Virus record (IMG/VR): IMGVR_UViG_3300036846_000743
Location: 124,001-188,000 of that record
Direction: 5' to 3' (one strand)
DNA length: 64,000 nucleotides
Source of the DNA: a virus
The notes beneath the pieces are model-generated. The model saw only the letters and a list, made by a program, of their open reading frames with translations. It was not told where the DNA came from and did not search any database. Positions 58,174 to 64,000 of this stretch are shown in pieces. The translations under genes were made by a program, and so were the position numbers. Each line of letters opens with the position of its first letter. Positions within the stretch are counted from its first letter, which is position 1.

Positions 58174-59102
58174 TCATCCTCCTCCTCTTCATCTTCGTCT
58201 TCGTAGTTATCCAGAGTGTCGCTAATGGTCTCCCAGTTCTTGGCAGCCTTGCCCAGGCGCGCCTTGGCGTCCTCCTCGCGCGTCATGGCCTCGGCCCAGG
58301 TGGCATCGTCGCGGTGGTTGCCGATGGCATCCTGGATCAACGTCACAAGTACGGCCGGGTCCAGAGCGTCAAGCTCCCACGACTCATCGCCGTGGAGCGC
58401 CTGATAGCCCACGAACCGGGCATCAGTCACCTTGGCCGGGTTAGGCGGCGGATGGTACTGCTGGACCTGGTCCATGTTTAGGGCTAGCCGCTTGAACTCG
58501 ACGTTCACTCCGAAGATCTTGAGCCGATCCACGATGTCCCGGGACATGTCAATCCCGGACGGATCGTGATCGCCCAGATGCAGGATCAGGATCTTCTGCC
58601 CGTCGCGCTTCCACTTCTTGAGCCTCATCGCAGCCGACCAGACTTCACTGATCGATGTATAGCCGCGGCAGCTGAAGTAAGGGACATCGAGCGGCTCGCA
58701 AGCCGACTCCAAGATGCCCACCAGCGCATCCTTCTCGATCCAGACTTCGATGCGGTAGTCCTGATCTTCCCACTTATCGTAGGCGAACGAGGAAGCTGCC
58801 GACTTGATGATGTCGGCCGGGGAATCCCAGTGAGAGTTGCTTCGTAGATTGCGCGTGCGATCCGTGATCGCTTCCCAGTCGATCAATCCCAACAAGCGAC
58901 CATCAGCGATGGTATCACCGAGCTTCTTGTATTCGGTGTCCTTATTGGGGATCAATCCACGCGCGACAAACTGATAATAAAGTTGGCGAAGAGTCAAGTC
59001 GAATCCTTGCGCCTGATACTCGTCAATGATCTCATTCGCCTTACTGATGACGTTGAGACGATCTTGAGATAGTCTCTTCGTGATATACCGTATCTTCGGC
59101 AA
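58170..59102 (-). CDS. Spo11/topoisomerase VI-A-like Toprim protein
   Basis: 310 aa, TTG start. Residues 35-60 give a winged-helix region with LTLRQLYYQFVARGL; the tandem Tyr at 42-43 matches the catalytic site of TopVIA/Spo11 5Y-CAP domains. A Toprim domain follows: Glu123 in IEKDAL and the D-x-D at 178/180 in LGDHDPSGIDMSRDI. A disordered acidic tail (EDEDEEEEDE) ends it. The size is close to stand-alone Topo VI-A-like (Mini-A) proteins of mobile elements. No B-subunit ATPase is visible here. It could act in DNA nicking, replication or recombination. Confidence 0.8.
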   Translation of the reverse strand: MPKIRYITKRLSQDRLNVISKANEIIDEYQAQGFDLTLRQLYYQFVARGLIPNKDTEYKKLGDTIADGRLLGLIDWEAITDRTRNLRSNSHWDSPADIIKSAASSFAYDKWEDQDYRIEVWIEKDALVGILESACEPLDVPYFSCRGYTSISEVWSAAMRLKKWKRDGQKILILHLGDHDPSGIDMSRDIVDRLKIFGVNVEFKRLALNMDQVQQYHPPPNPAKVTDARFVGYQALHGDESWELDALDPAVLVTLIQDAIGNHRDDATWAEAMTREEDAKARLGKAAKNWETISDTLDNYEDEDEEEEDE

Positions 59103-59223
59103 AGCTGTGGTCCTTCCAGGCTATGGCCACGGCTGTCTCGTCCGCGTACTTGGGTTTCCAAGCCGGACGTGTATGGACCCTCGAGTTTCTGTAGCGGCGC
59201 TTGGCCGCGACCGGAAGCCCCAT
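59041..59223 (-). CDS. Possible short basic protein overlapping the Toprim gene start
   Basis: A 60-codon frame from ATG at 59223 with GGAG upstream; it overlaps the next gene by 62 bases. The peptide has a basic start (GLPVAAKRRYRNSRVH) and WKPKYADETAVAIAWKDHSF. No family. The 195-base space between the helix-turn-helix gene and the Toprim gene otherwise holds nothing. Confidence 0.3.
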   Translation of the reverse strand: MGLPVAAKRRYRNSRVHTRPAWKPKYADETAVAIAWKDHSFAEDTVYHEETISRSSQRHQ

Positions 59224-59297
59224 ACATCGTTTCTCCGACAAGACCCTTCTTTCGGCGACCGTCCAGCCAAACGGCCAGACAGTGTAAACGAGTTGCT

Positions 59298-59585
59298 TCA
59301 GATCTTCGTGGACTTCTTCGACACGCCTACCTCCTTTCTGCTTTCACCGGCAAGCAGCCGCAGAACATGGGTCTGGCTAATGTGGTATTTCCTCGCCAAT
59401 GCCGCCTGCTTCCCGCGAACCGGATCGGCAGCATACTCAGCGCGCAACGCAGCAACCTGCGCATCGTCGAGTTTCACCATCGGATGCTTTTCTCCGCGCA
59501 GGCCGGGCCCGCCACCACGAACAAACGGGCTAGCCTCATCAGCGATATCGCTGATCGTCTGCCGTTTCGCCTTTGCTCTCGACAT
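59298..59585 (-). CDS. Helix-turn-helix DNA-binding protein, 95 aa
   Basis: Residues about 37-80 form a resolvase-type HTH: VKLDDAQVAALRAEYAADP, then KQAALARKYHISQTHVLRLLAGES (recognition helix). It ends in a short basic tail. Probably a small regulator or part of a DNA-processing complex. Confidence 0.72.
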   Translation of the reverse strand: MSRAKAKRQTISDIADEASPFVRGGGPGLRGEKHPMVKLDDAQVAALRAEYAADPVRGKQAALARKYHISQTHVLRLLAGESRKEVGVSKKSTKI

Positions 59586-59588
59586 CGC

Positions 59589-59819
59589 TCAGATCTCCAG
59601 GATGTCTTCCCTGACGAACTTCGCCAGGAACGCGGCTGCATTGATAATTCTCTCCTGCCTGTCCTGCGAAGTTCTGCTGAACCAGCGGGAAGCAGCAGCA
59701 GTAGTCTTGCCCGAAAGGGCACTGTCAATCTGCTCGACAGCTTCGACCAGCATTGTGTACTCCGTATGCGTGATGTTGAACATCACATCCGCACTCTCTC
59801 CGATAGCGGGTGCTTCCAT
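59589..59819 (-). CDS. Hypothetical protein, 76 aa, paralogue of the next upstream gene
   Basis: ATG at 59819 after AAGGAG with a 5-base gap. Pattern FNITHTEYTMLVEAVEQI and SRWFSRTSQDRQERIINAAAFLAKF matches the 69-aa neighbour. A tandem duplication of a small helical protein. Function unknown. Confidence 0.7.
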   Translation of the reverse strand: MEAPAIGESADVMFNITHTEYTMLVEAVEQIDSALSGKTTAAASRWFSRTSQDRQERIINAAAFLAKFVREDILEI

Positions 59820-59821
59820 AG

Positions 59822-60031
59822 TTACTCCTTGGGCCCGGTGATATTCTCCTTGGCGAATCTCGCCAGGAACGCAGCTGCTTTGATGATCTTCACCTGATCG
59901 ACATACCTGCTGTCGCTGAGCCAACGCATGATTGTCTGGGCGTCGTTGTTCCGGACAGTACTGTAAACTAGGTCAGTAGCTTCGATCAGCTTCTCATACT
60001 CATCTCGTGTGAGTTCGAGCTGTATCTTCAT
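59822..60031 (-). CDS. Hypothetical protein, 69 aa, paralogue of the next downstream gene
   Basis: IQLELTRDEYEKLIEATDLV and MRWLSDSRYVDQVKIIKAAAFLARF match the neighbour at 59589-59819. TGATG junction with the upstream gene. The pair may form a heterodimer, but this is inference. Confidence 0.7.
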   Translation of the reverse strand: MKIQLELTRDEYEKLIEATDLVYSTVRNNDAQTIMRWLSDSRYVDQVKIIKAAAFLARFAKENITGPKE

Positions 60032-60399
60032 CAGTTGTCCAGGGTCGGGGGCCTGTATGGTTGTTCCTCGGGCTCTCGTTCGAGTGCTTCATTCACCTCC
60101 TTTAATGCCGCTTCCTTCACCTTCCTGCCGTTTGCGAATTGTTCGACCCATTTCTGGTACGCCTGGACGGAGCCGTGGCAGGCAGCCGGGACTTCGTTGT
60201 GGAAGTAGGCACAGAAGGCCGGCAGGTTTTCCAGGTTCTCGTCGTCGGCACGTCCGATGACGATGAACACGTCACGATGACAGATCAATGCTTCGAGGAA
60301 ACCACCTTCCTCGACTGGCCAGCCTTCGTCGACGTAATTCCTGATCGTGACCATCATGCGGTCCGGGACGTAGTACTTACGGAACCTGTACTCTGCCAT
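60031..60399 (-). CDS. Hypothetical protein, 122 aa
   Basis: ATG at 60399 (MAEYRFRKYYVPDR). A likely alpha/beta protein with FLEALICHRDVFIVIGRADDEN and AFCAYFHNEVPAACHGSVQAYQKW; the end is charged. Not recognised. Start and end overlap neighbours by 1 base. Confidence 0.65.
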   Translation of the reverse strand: MAEYRFRKYYVPDRMMVTIRNYVDEGWPVEEGGFLEALICHRDVFIVIGRADDENLENLPAFCAYFHNEVPAACHGSVQAYQKWVEQFANGRKVKEAALKEVNEALEREPEEQPYRPPTLDN

Positions 60400-60662
60400 C
60401 AAGGTCGCCTCTTGTTGATGTTGATACCGATCGGGACGAAGTCCAGGACATAGAGATGAAAGATGTCCTGTTCGTCGACCAAGTCCTCGACCGGCGGGAA
60501 GAACTGGATGGCCCACTTGCCGGGATAGCGATCCCGGAAGACTTCCCATGCTTCGCGCCAGGAAAGCGAACCGTAATTCTCACGGCGGATGCGAATGTAG
60601 AGCACTTCGCCGAGATCCGTCGTGACTGGGCCCATCTCCTGGACGAACGCGAAGTTGACCAT
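60399..60662 (-). CDS. Hypothetical protein, 87 aa
   Basis: Small mixed protein: VNFAFVQEMGPVTTDLGEVLYIRIRRENYG, WREAWEVFRDRYPGKWAIQFFPP, FHLYVLDFVPIGINI. No family known. Contiguous with its neighbours. Confidence 0.65.
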   Translation of the reverse strand: MVNFAFVQEMGPVTTDLGEVLYIRIRRENYGSLSWREAWEVFRDRYPGKWAIQFFPPVEDLVDEQDIFHLYVLDFVPIGININKRRP

Positions 60663-60671
60663 GAAAGCTCC

Positions 60672-60953
60672 TCATACTTCATAAGGAACCACATAAGCGA
60701 TGTAGCGACCCTCGAAACCAGGAACCTCAAGAGTCTGATACGCTTTGGTGCAGTAAAGCTCTTGAAGGGCGTCGTAGGCTTCCTGATGTTCCTCGTTCTC
60801 GGGCTTCTGCCAGTCTTCTTCGGTCTCGTGCACCCGGAACATCTCCAGGTGATGACTGACGCCGAGGATCTCGATCGTGCCCAGAAGCCGGCTACCGTCC
60901 TTCTCCTCGGAAACGTCCCTGGGCTCCTGGATAACCTTGAGTCTGATCCTCAT
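60672..60953 (-). CDS. Hypothetical protein, 93 aa
   Basis: Not recognised. Begins RIRLKVIQEPRDVSEEKDGSRLLGT and has VSHHLEMFRVHETEEDWQ, then a helix (EEHQEAYDALQELYC). It ends YIAYVVPYEV. ATGA overlap with the upstream gene. Confidence 0.6.
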   Translation of the reverse strand: MRIRLKVIQEPRDVSEEKDGSRLLGTIEILGVSHHLEMFRVHETEEDWQKPENEEHQEAYDALQELYCTKAYQTLEVPGFEGRYIAYVVPYEV

Positions 60954-61711
60954 GACAGCTCCTCACTGAGCATCTCCTCGATATGGTTCTTGGCCTCGGT
61001 AAACTGATCATCGGCGTAAGCAAAAGACTGAGCAGCACGCTGAAGTCGTTCGGTCGCTGAATTGCGCCGTTCCTCGAATTCGCGCAGATAAGCGGCAGCA
61101 GCTTCTTCTCGCGAACCAGCACCTCCTTCTTCGATAAAGGTCCTGGTTCGCTTCTCGATCTCGCGGCCACTGCCGAGCTTGTAGGTTATCTTGCCGCCGC
61201 CCTGCTTGACGATCTTGCCTTCGGCGAACTTGTATTTACCGTCTTCGTCGCGAAAGACCCGGTAGACGCAGTCGGATTCGATCCGGGGATGCATGACTTT
61301 CTTAGCTGGGTCCCGCGGCGGCGGCCCATCGACTTCGCCCGGCTCGTCGAGCAGGAGCGTATGCTTCAAACTAACTAATTCAAGCGGGAATTCGGTCTGT
61401 AAGTGACTGTAGATCTCAAGAGCGATCTCTTCCCACTTCGCCCTGGTCATGCGCCCTTCTGCGAGGGCTTTCTGCCTGCACCCACTGCCATCGTCAGTCG
61501 GGTAAATGGCGATCTCCGTCGCCCCGTAGTAGCGACCAGCACCGATGCCTCCCCAGTGCTTGGAGCCGCCGACGTGGATGAGCTGAACCTTGATTCGCCC
61601 CTTCTTGGGATGCGTGATCGTGTTCTGGACCAGAACCGAGCGACGGCCACAACCATAGTCGCAGCCATTCTCATGCTGTGGCCGGACGATCTGCTCGTCT
61701 GCATACCTCAT
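60950..61711 (-). CDS. Hypothetical protein, 253 aa
   Basis: Not recognised. N-terminal CDYGCGRRS is a possible half metal site. Then a beta-rich part (IKVQLIHVGGSKHWGGIG, EIAIYPTDDGSGC), a charged region with GKITYKLGSGREIEKRTRT, and a helical coiled-coil end with SFAYADDQFTEAKNHIEE. ATGA overlap with the upstream gene. Confidence 0.65.
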   Translation of the reverse strand: MRYADEQIVRPQHENGCDYGCGRRSVLVQNTITHPKKGRIKVQLIHVGGSKHWGGIGAGRYYGATEIAIYPTDDGSGCRQKALAEGRMTRAKWEEIALEIYSHLQTEFPLELVSLKHTLLLDEPGEVDGPPPRDPAKKVMHPRIESDCVYRVFRDEDGKYKFAEGKIVKQGGGKITYKLGSGREIEKRTRTFIEEGGAGSREEAAAAYLREFEERRNSATERLQRAAQSFAYADDQFTEAKNHIEEMLSEELS

Positions 61712-62163
61712 GGACTTTCCTTCCGCCGAGGTCCCTCCAACTGTAAGTGTTGCTCATTGAGAATTTGGAAGACAGTCCGGTCGCCGTCCAGGAGGAGATA
61801 CGGCAGCATGACTTCGTCAACAGTTACCAGCCCTGCTTCCACAAGTGCCATCTGCACTTCGACCCAATTGAGCAAGATCCGCCAGGCCACACGAGTAGCA
61901 TGCTCCCGCGTGGCCTGGCTGTTCGTGACCTTGCGACGTTTACGATGTTGCTGGAGTGTACGCTCCACGCCGTCGATATTTGCGGGCAGTCGGAATGGCC
62001 GGTCGCCATGCCGGGTCGCGATCGTGAACGAGAGCCCGCTGGGCTGACGATCTTGACCGTACTCGACCAGGATCCTCGATGCACCGTGCGCGCTCAGGAC
62101 CTTACTGATCTGACCGACAGTGCGATCAGCACTGATCGAAGTGGTGTAGTTCAGGAGCGGCAT
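61708..62163 (-). CDS. Conserved small phage protein, 151 aa (MPLLNYTT family)
   Basis: The pattern MPLLNYTTSIS..RTVGQI.KVL..HGA, GLSFTIATRHG, FRLPANIDGVERTLQQH and ATRVAWRILLNWVEVQMALVEAGLVTVDEVMLPYLL is typical of a small protein found across many tailed phages. Its role is unknown. AAGGAGG lies 9 bases before the ATG. Confidence 0.8.
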   Translation of the reverse strand: MPLLNYTTSISADRTVGQISKVLSAHGASRILVEYGQDRQPSGLSFTIATRHGDRPFRLPANIDGVERTLQQHRKRRKVTNSQATREHATRVAWRILLNWVEVQMALVEAGLVTVDEVMLPYLLLDGDRTVFQILNEQHLQLEGPRRKESP

Positions 62164-62503
62164 CTGATGGATCCTCCTTCTTGCAGCCGGGGCAACCCAG
62201 CCGTTCCCATTCGCGGTGCGTCAAAGCATGCGCCCCGCACAGAGTGCACTGTAGCGGTTGGGGAAGCTGGCCAGAGAGTGGCAAGTTTTCCCACTGGAAT
62301 ACCTTGATCGGTTTCCACTCATGGGCCCTGGGGACACATGGCGGATCATCTCTGCTGGGTATGTCGGCGTACGTACAATAGCCGCACTTCATACAGCGCA
62401 GAACGCCGAGTTTGCCATCATCCATGCGGATGCTGATGGCCCGTGTGAACACATGCTGTTCAGGGAACAACATGCGCATCACGGCCGCGATCAACCTATT
62501 CAC
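62126..62503 (-). CDS. Double zinc-ribbon protein, 125 aa
   Basis: GTG start after GGAGGG. Three Cys pairs (LRCMKCGYC, LQCTLCGAH, LGCPGCKKE) can form one or two zinc sites. It overlaps the following gene by 38 bases. Likely a nucleic-acid- or protein-binding small zinc protein. Confidence 0.7.
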   Translation of the reverse strand: MNRLIAAVMRMLFPEQHVFTRAISIRMDDGKLGVLRCMKCGYCTYADIPSRDDPPCVPRAHEWKPIKVFQWENLPLSGQLPQPLQCTLCGAHALTHREWERLGCPGCKKEDPSDAAPELHHFDQC

Positions 62504-62573
62504 ATACCCTCCAGATAGGTACTGGGCGTCCTTGCCCTGGTTCGAGAGATCGAACAGCTATGGTGATTCGCTC

Positions 62574-62813
62574 TTACCTGGACTTGCGCTCTGGACCGTG
62601 GCCCAGCGGGCAAAACCATTTTCCGGCGAATGAACCATCTGGCTCGTAGGCAGGTTCCATACGGTGGCATGGACCTCCCTTATGGTTACAGTAAAACACA
62701 TCGCTTGGATCGGTGTGTTTGGCGATCTCCCAGATCTTGGTTCCATCTGCCAGTTTATTGCCCTTGGCGTCGCAATAACCACGGTCTGGGGAACCAACGA
62801 TGATCAACTTCAT
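62574..62813 (-). CDS. Small Cys/His-rich protein, 79 aa
   Basis: ATG at 62813 after CAGGAG. Contains GYCDAKGN, VFYCNHKGGPCHRM and KWFCPLGHGP, with Cys and His residues that could bind one zinc. Not recognised beyond this. Confidence 0.6.
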   Translation of the reverse strand: MKLIIVGSPDRGYCDAKGNKLADGTKIWEIAKHTDPSDVFYCNHKGGPCHRMEPAYEPDGSFAGKWFCPLGHGPERKSR

Positions 62814-62856
62814 GAAACCAACTCCTGAAAAACGAAAAAGGGACAGACACCACGAA

Positions 62857-63372
62857 CTAGGACAGCAAGTAACGCACGCCGCCCACGACCAGGGACTCAA
62901 GAGTGCGGTGATCGACCAGCCGCAGGTTATCATCCTGCTCGAGTTCGAGATCGAGGCAGAGGCAGCGGCCGAACTTCTCTTCGTGGCGAATGAGGTAGCC
63001 GCGCAGCACGCGCTGCTGGCCATCCTTCTTGACGAAAGCCACGGTGAACGGCACGCCGAAGCTGGTAGTCAGGATCTCGACCATCTGGCTCTTGCTGATC
63101 CGGACTGTGTCGGCGAAATAGTCGGCCGAGGCCAGGCCGACGATCATGTCGCGGCCGTCGATAGTGAACTCGCCGCCATCGATCAGGTCCTTGACGGTCA
63201 TGGACTCGGCGCCAGCGGTCACGTCCAGGACCTGCACGTAATTGCGAATGCAGAGAATATTGCCCTTCTCGATCTTGTCGGGATCGAGTGGATGCGTAGG
63301 CCGGTCATGGACTGGATCGGGCTTGGGAAGCGGCTCGTCCATGTTGTCGAACTTCTTGGTCGCCTTGGCCAT
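62857..63372 (-). CDS. SH3 beta-barrel-like phage protein, 171 aa
   Basis: ATG at 63372, overlapping the previous stop (TGATG). The C-terminal 70 residues have the pattern of small phage SH3-barrel proteins: VPFTVAFVKKDGQQRVLRGYLI, then LCLDLELEQDDNLRLVDHRTLESLVVGGVRY. The N-terminal half carries a charged stretch (KFDNMDEPLPKPDPV). Role unknown. Confidence 0.68.
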   Translation of the reverse strand: MAKATKKFDNMDEPLPKPDPVHDRPTHPLDPDKIEKGNILCIRNYVQVLDVTAGAESMTVKDLIDGGEFTIDGRDMIVGLASADYFADTVRISKSQMVEILTTSFGVPFTVAFVKKDGQQRVLRGYLIRHEEKFGRCLCLDLELEQDDNLRLVDHRTLESLVVGGVRYLLS

Positions 63373-63926
63373 CAATATCTCCTTCGCGGTTGAAGTAACG
63401 GACTGGACGGCCGGCGCCGGCGAAGCTCCACAGCCATCGCCGCTCGCTTCTCGTCCGGTCCTGGTGCACGCAAGTTTTCATCCCACAACAGCTGCCAGAG
63501 CCTGGAGTATAGCTCGCCGGTCTTATGGGCTTCCATGATCGCACCAAGCCCGGGCGCCGAGATGATATCGGACTGTTGCTGATTCTGCCCACAGTAGAAG
63601 AACGCGCATCCGAAAGGCGCATTCTCGTGGATCTCGCAGCGGCCGTTCTTCAGCCAGTGACAGGCCATGCCGCCCGTGATGTGGGCCGGCACCAACGTGC
63701 CGATCTGGATCACCTGCCGTTCGCCAGTTGCATTGTTGATGCGTAGGATCTTGGCGCCAGGTGAAGCCCGCAAGTGCTCACGGGCCCAGGTCTCCGGATC
63801 GGCCTCGGGCGGAATCATCCGCCCAAGGTCATCCGGGATCAGGTAGCCAGGTATGAACTGACAGTTCAGCACACAGTGCTGGCAGGTACACGCGTTGCGG
63901 TTGAAGCCGAATTCGGTCCGGGGCAT
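63372..63926 (-). CDS. Cys-rich YkgJ-like protein, 184 aa
   Basis: A Cys cluster resembles the zinc/iron-chelating YkgJ group: CTCQHCVLNCQFIPGYLIPDDL at residues 13-34, then GMACHWLKNGRCEIHENAPFGCAFFYCG near residue 86-113. Related proteins of this size occur in Planctomycetes-type genomes. The metal-dependent role is unknown. ATG after AGGAGGACCC. Confidence 0.68.
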   Translation of the reverse strand: MPRTEFGFNRNACTCQHCVLNCQFIPGYLIPDDLGRMIPPEADPETWAREHLRASPGAKILRINNATGERQVIQIGTLVPAHITGGMACHWLKNGRCEIHENAPFGCAFFYCGQNQQQSDIISAPGLGAIMEAHKTGELYSRLWQLLWDENLRAPGPDEKRAAMAVELRRRRPSSPLLQPRRRY

Positions 63927-64000
63927 GGGTCCTCCTGAGAACCTGTGGTCTGGTTCTTGGGGGTAAGCTGCTTGAGCGTCTCACAGAGACACTTGTAGTT
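63927..64000 (-). other. Right window edge: SD of the preceding gene and probable 3' end of an upstream gene
   Basis: A minus-strand frame is open from the edge (YKCLCETLKQL) and would stop at 63866, overlapping the 184-aa gene. It could be the end of an upstream gene, but with only 24 codons before the overlap I cannot support this. Confidence 0.25.

Noticed and set aside
62822-62842. T-rich run on the minus strand between 62813 and 62857 as a terminator
   Set aside because: No GC-rich hairpin precedes the T runs.
1-64000. tRNA genes, integrase or transposase
   Set aside because: I saw no cloverleaf-like segment with a TTCGA-type T-loop in the gaps, which are nearly all under 100 bases, and no protein with integrase or transposase motifs.

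Overview
This window reads as part of a large double-stranded DNA tailed-phage genome, GC-rich and very compact. Every gene I can support lies on the minus strand, so transcription runs from right (64 kb) to left (1). Neighbouring genes commonly overlap by 1 to 4 bases (ATGA or TGATG junctions) or are separated by short gaps holding a strong Shine-Dalgarno (SD) site. The phage assignment rests on a portal protein (47952-49946), several very long glycine-rich structural-type proteins, many small proteins of families seen mainly in tailed phages, and two HNH endonuclease genes. The left edge carries the first 443 codons of a bacterial-type RNA polymerase beta-subunit homologue, which points to a jumbo-class phage with its own multi-subunit polymerase. 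The host is not certain. A PEP-CTERM sorting tail, a secreted papain-like protease, proline/glycine-rich secreted proteins and a YkgJ-like Cys protein would suit a Planctomycetes-like Gram-negative host, but this is inference.

Layout from right to left, in the direction of transcription. (1) 64.0-51.8 kb is a block of small genes: zinc-ribbon proteins, two tandem paralogue pairs, two helix-turn-helix proteins, an SH3-barrel-like protein and a Spo11/topoisomerase VI-A-like Toprim protein. It ends at a rho-independent terminator (51726-51778). (2) 51.7-47.9 kb holds an HNH endonuclease gene, a structural-type protein, a 59-aa protein and the portal. (3) 47.9-43.8 kb is a glycan cassette of one sulfotransferase and four glycosyltransferases. 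(4) 43.7-38.6 kb holds small virion-type genes. Three of them, together with the portal, end in the same C-terminal peptide. (5) 38.6-32.0 kb holds a 1573-aa glycine-zipper membrane protein, a PIG-L deacetylase and small proteins. (6) 32.0-20.3 kb holds two proline/glycine-rich paralogues, a second glycosyltransferase cassette of five genes, a small possible Acb2/Tad1-like protein and a 1277-aa structural-type protein. (7) 20.0-9.1 kb is dominated by a 2977-aa multi-enzyme protein. (8) 8.5-3.8 kb is an envelope-directed group: a secreted proline-rich protein, a papain-like protease, a secreted low-complexity protein, a PEP-CTERM protein and an alpha/beta hydrolase. (9) 3.8-0 kb holds small and membrane proteins followed by the RNA polymerase beta homologue.

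How the parts may work together. The giant proteins combine membrane-type glycine-zipper segments with enzymatic domains: 2H phosphoesterase, HExxH protease, LigD-type 3'-phosphoesterase plus ATP-dependent ligase, ParB-like and SNF2 helicase. They share a recurrent K-x-A motif. A reasonable hypothesis is that they are virion proteins delivered with the DNA and possibly processed, alongside a virion RNA polymerase. The sugar-modifying genes could build and sulfate glycans on the proline-rich surface proteins or on the host envelope. Four gene junctions share the palindrome core TACGCNGCGTA, a candidate shared regulatory or RNA-structure element.

I saw no tRNA, rRNA, CRISPR array, transposase or integrase. 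I did not recognise the major capsid protein or the terminase.
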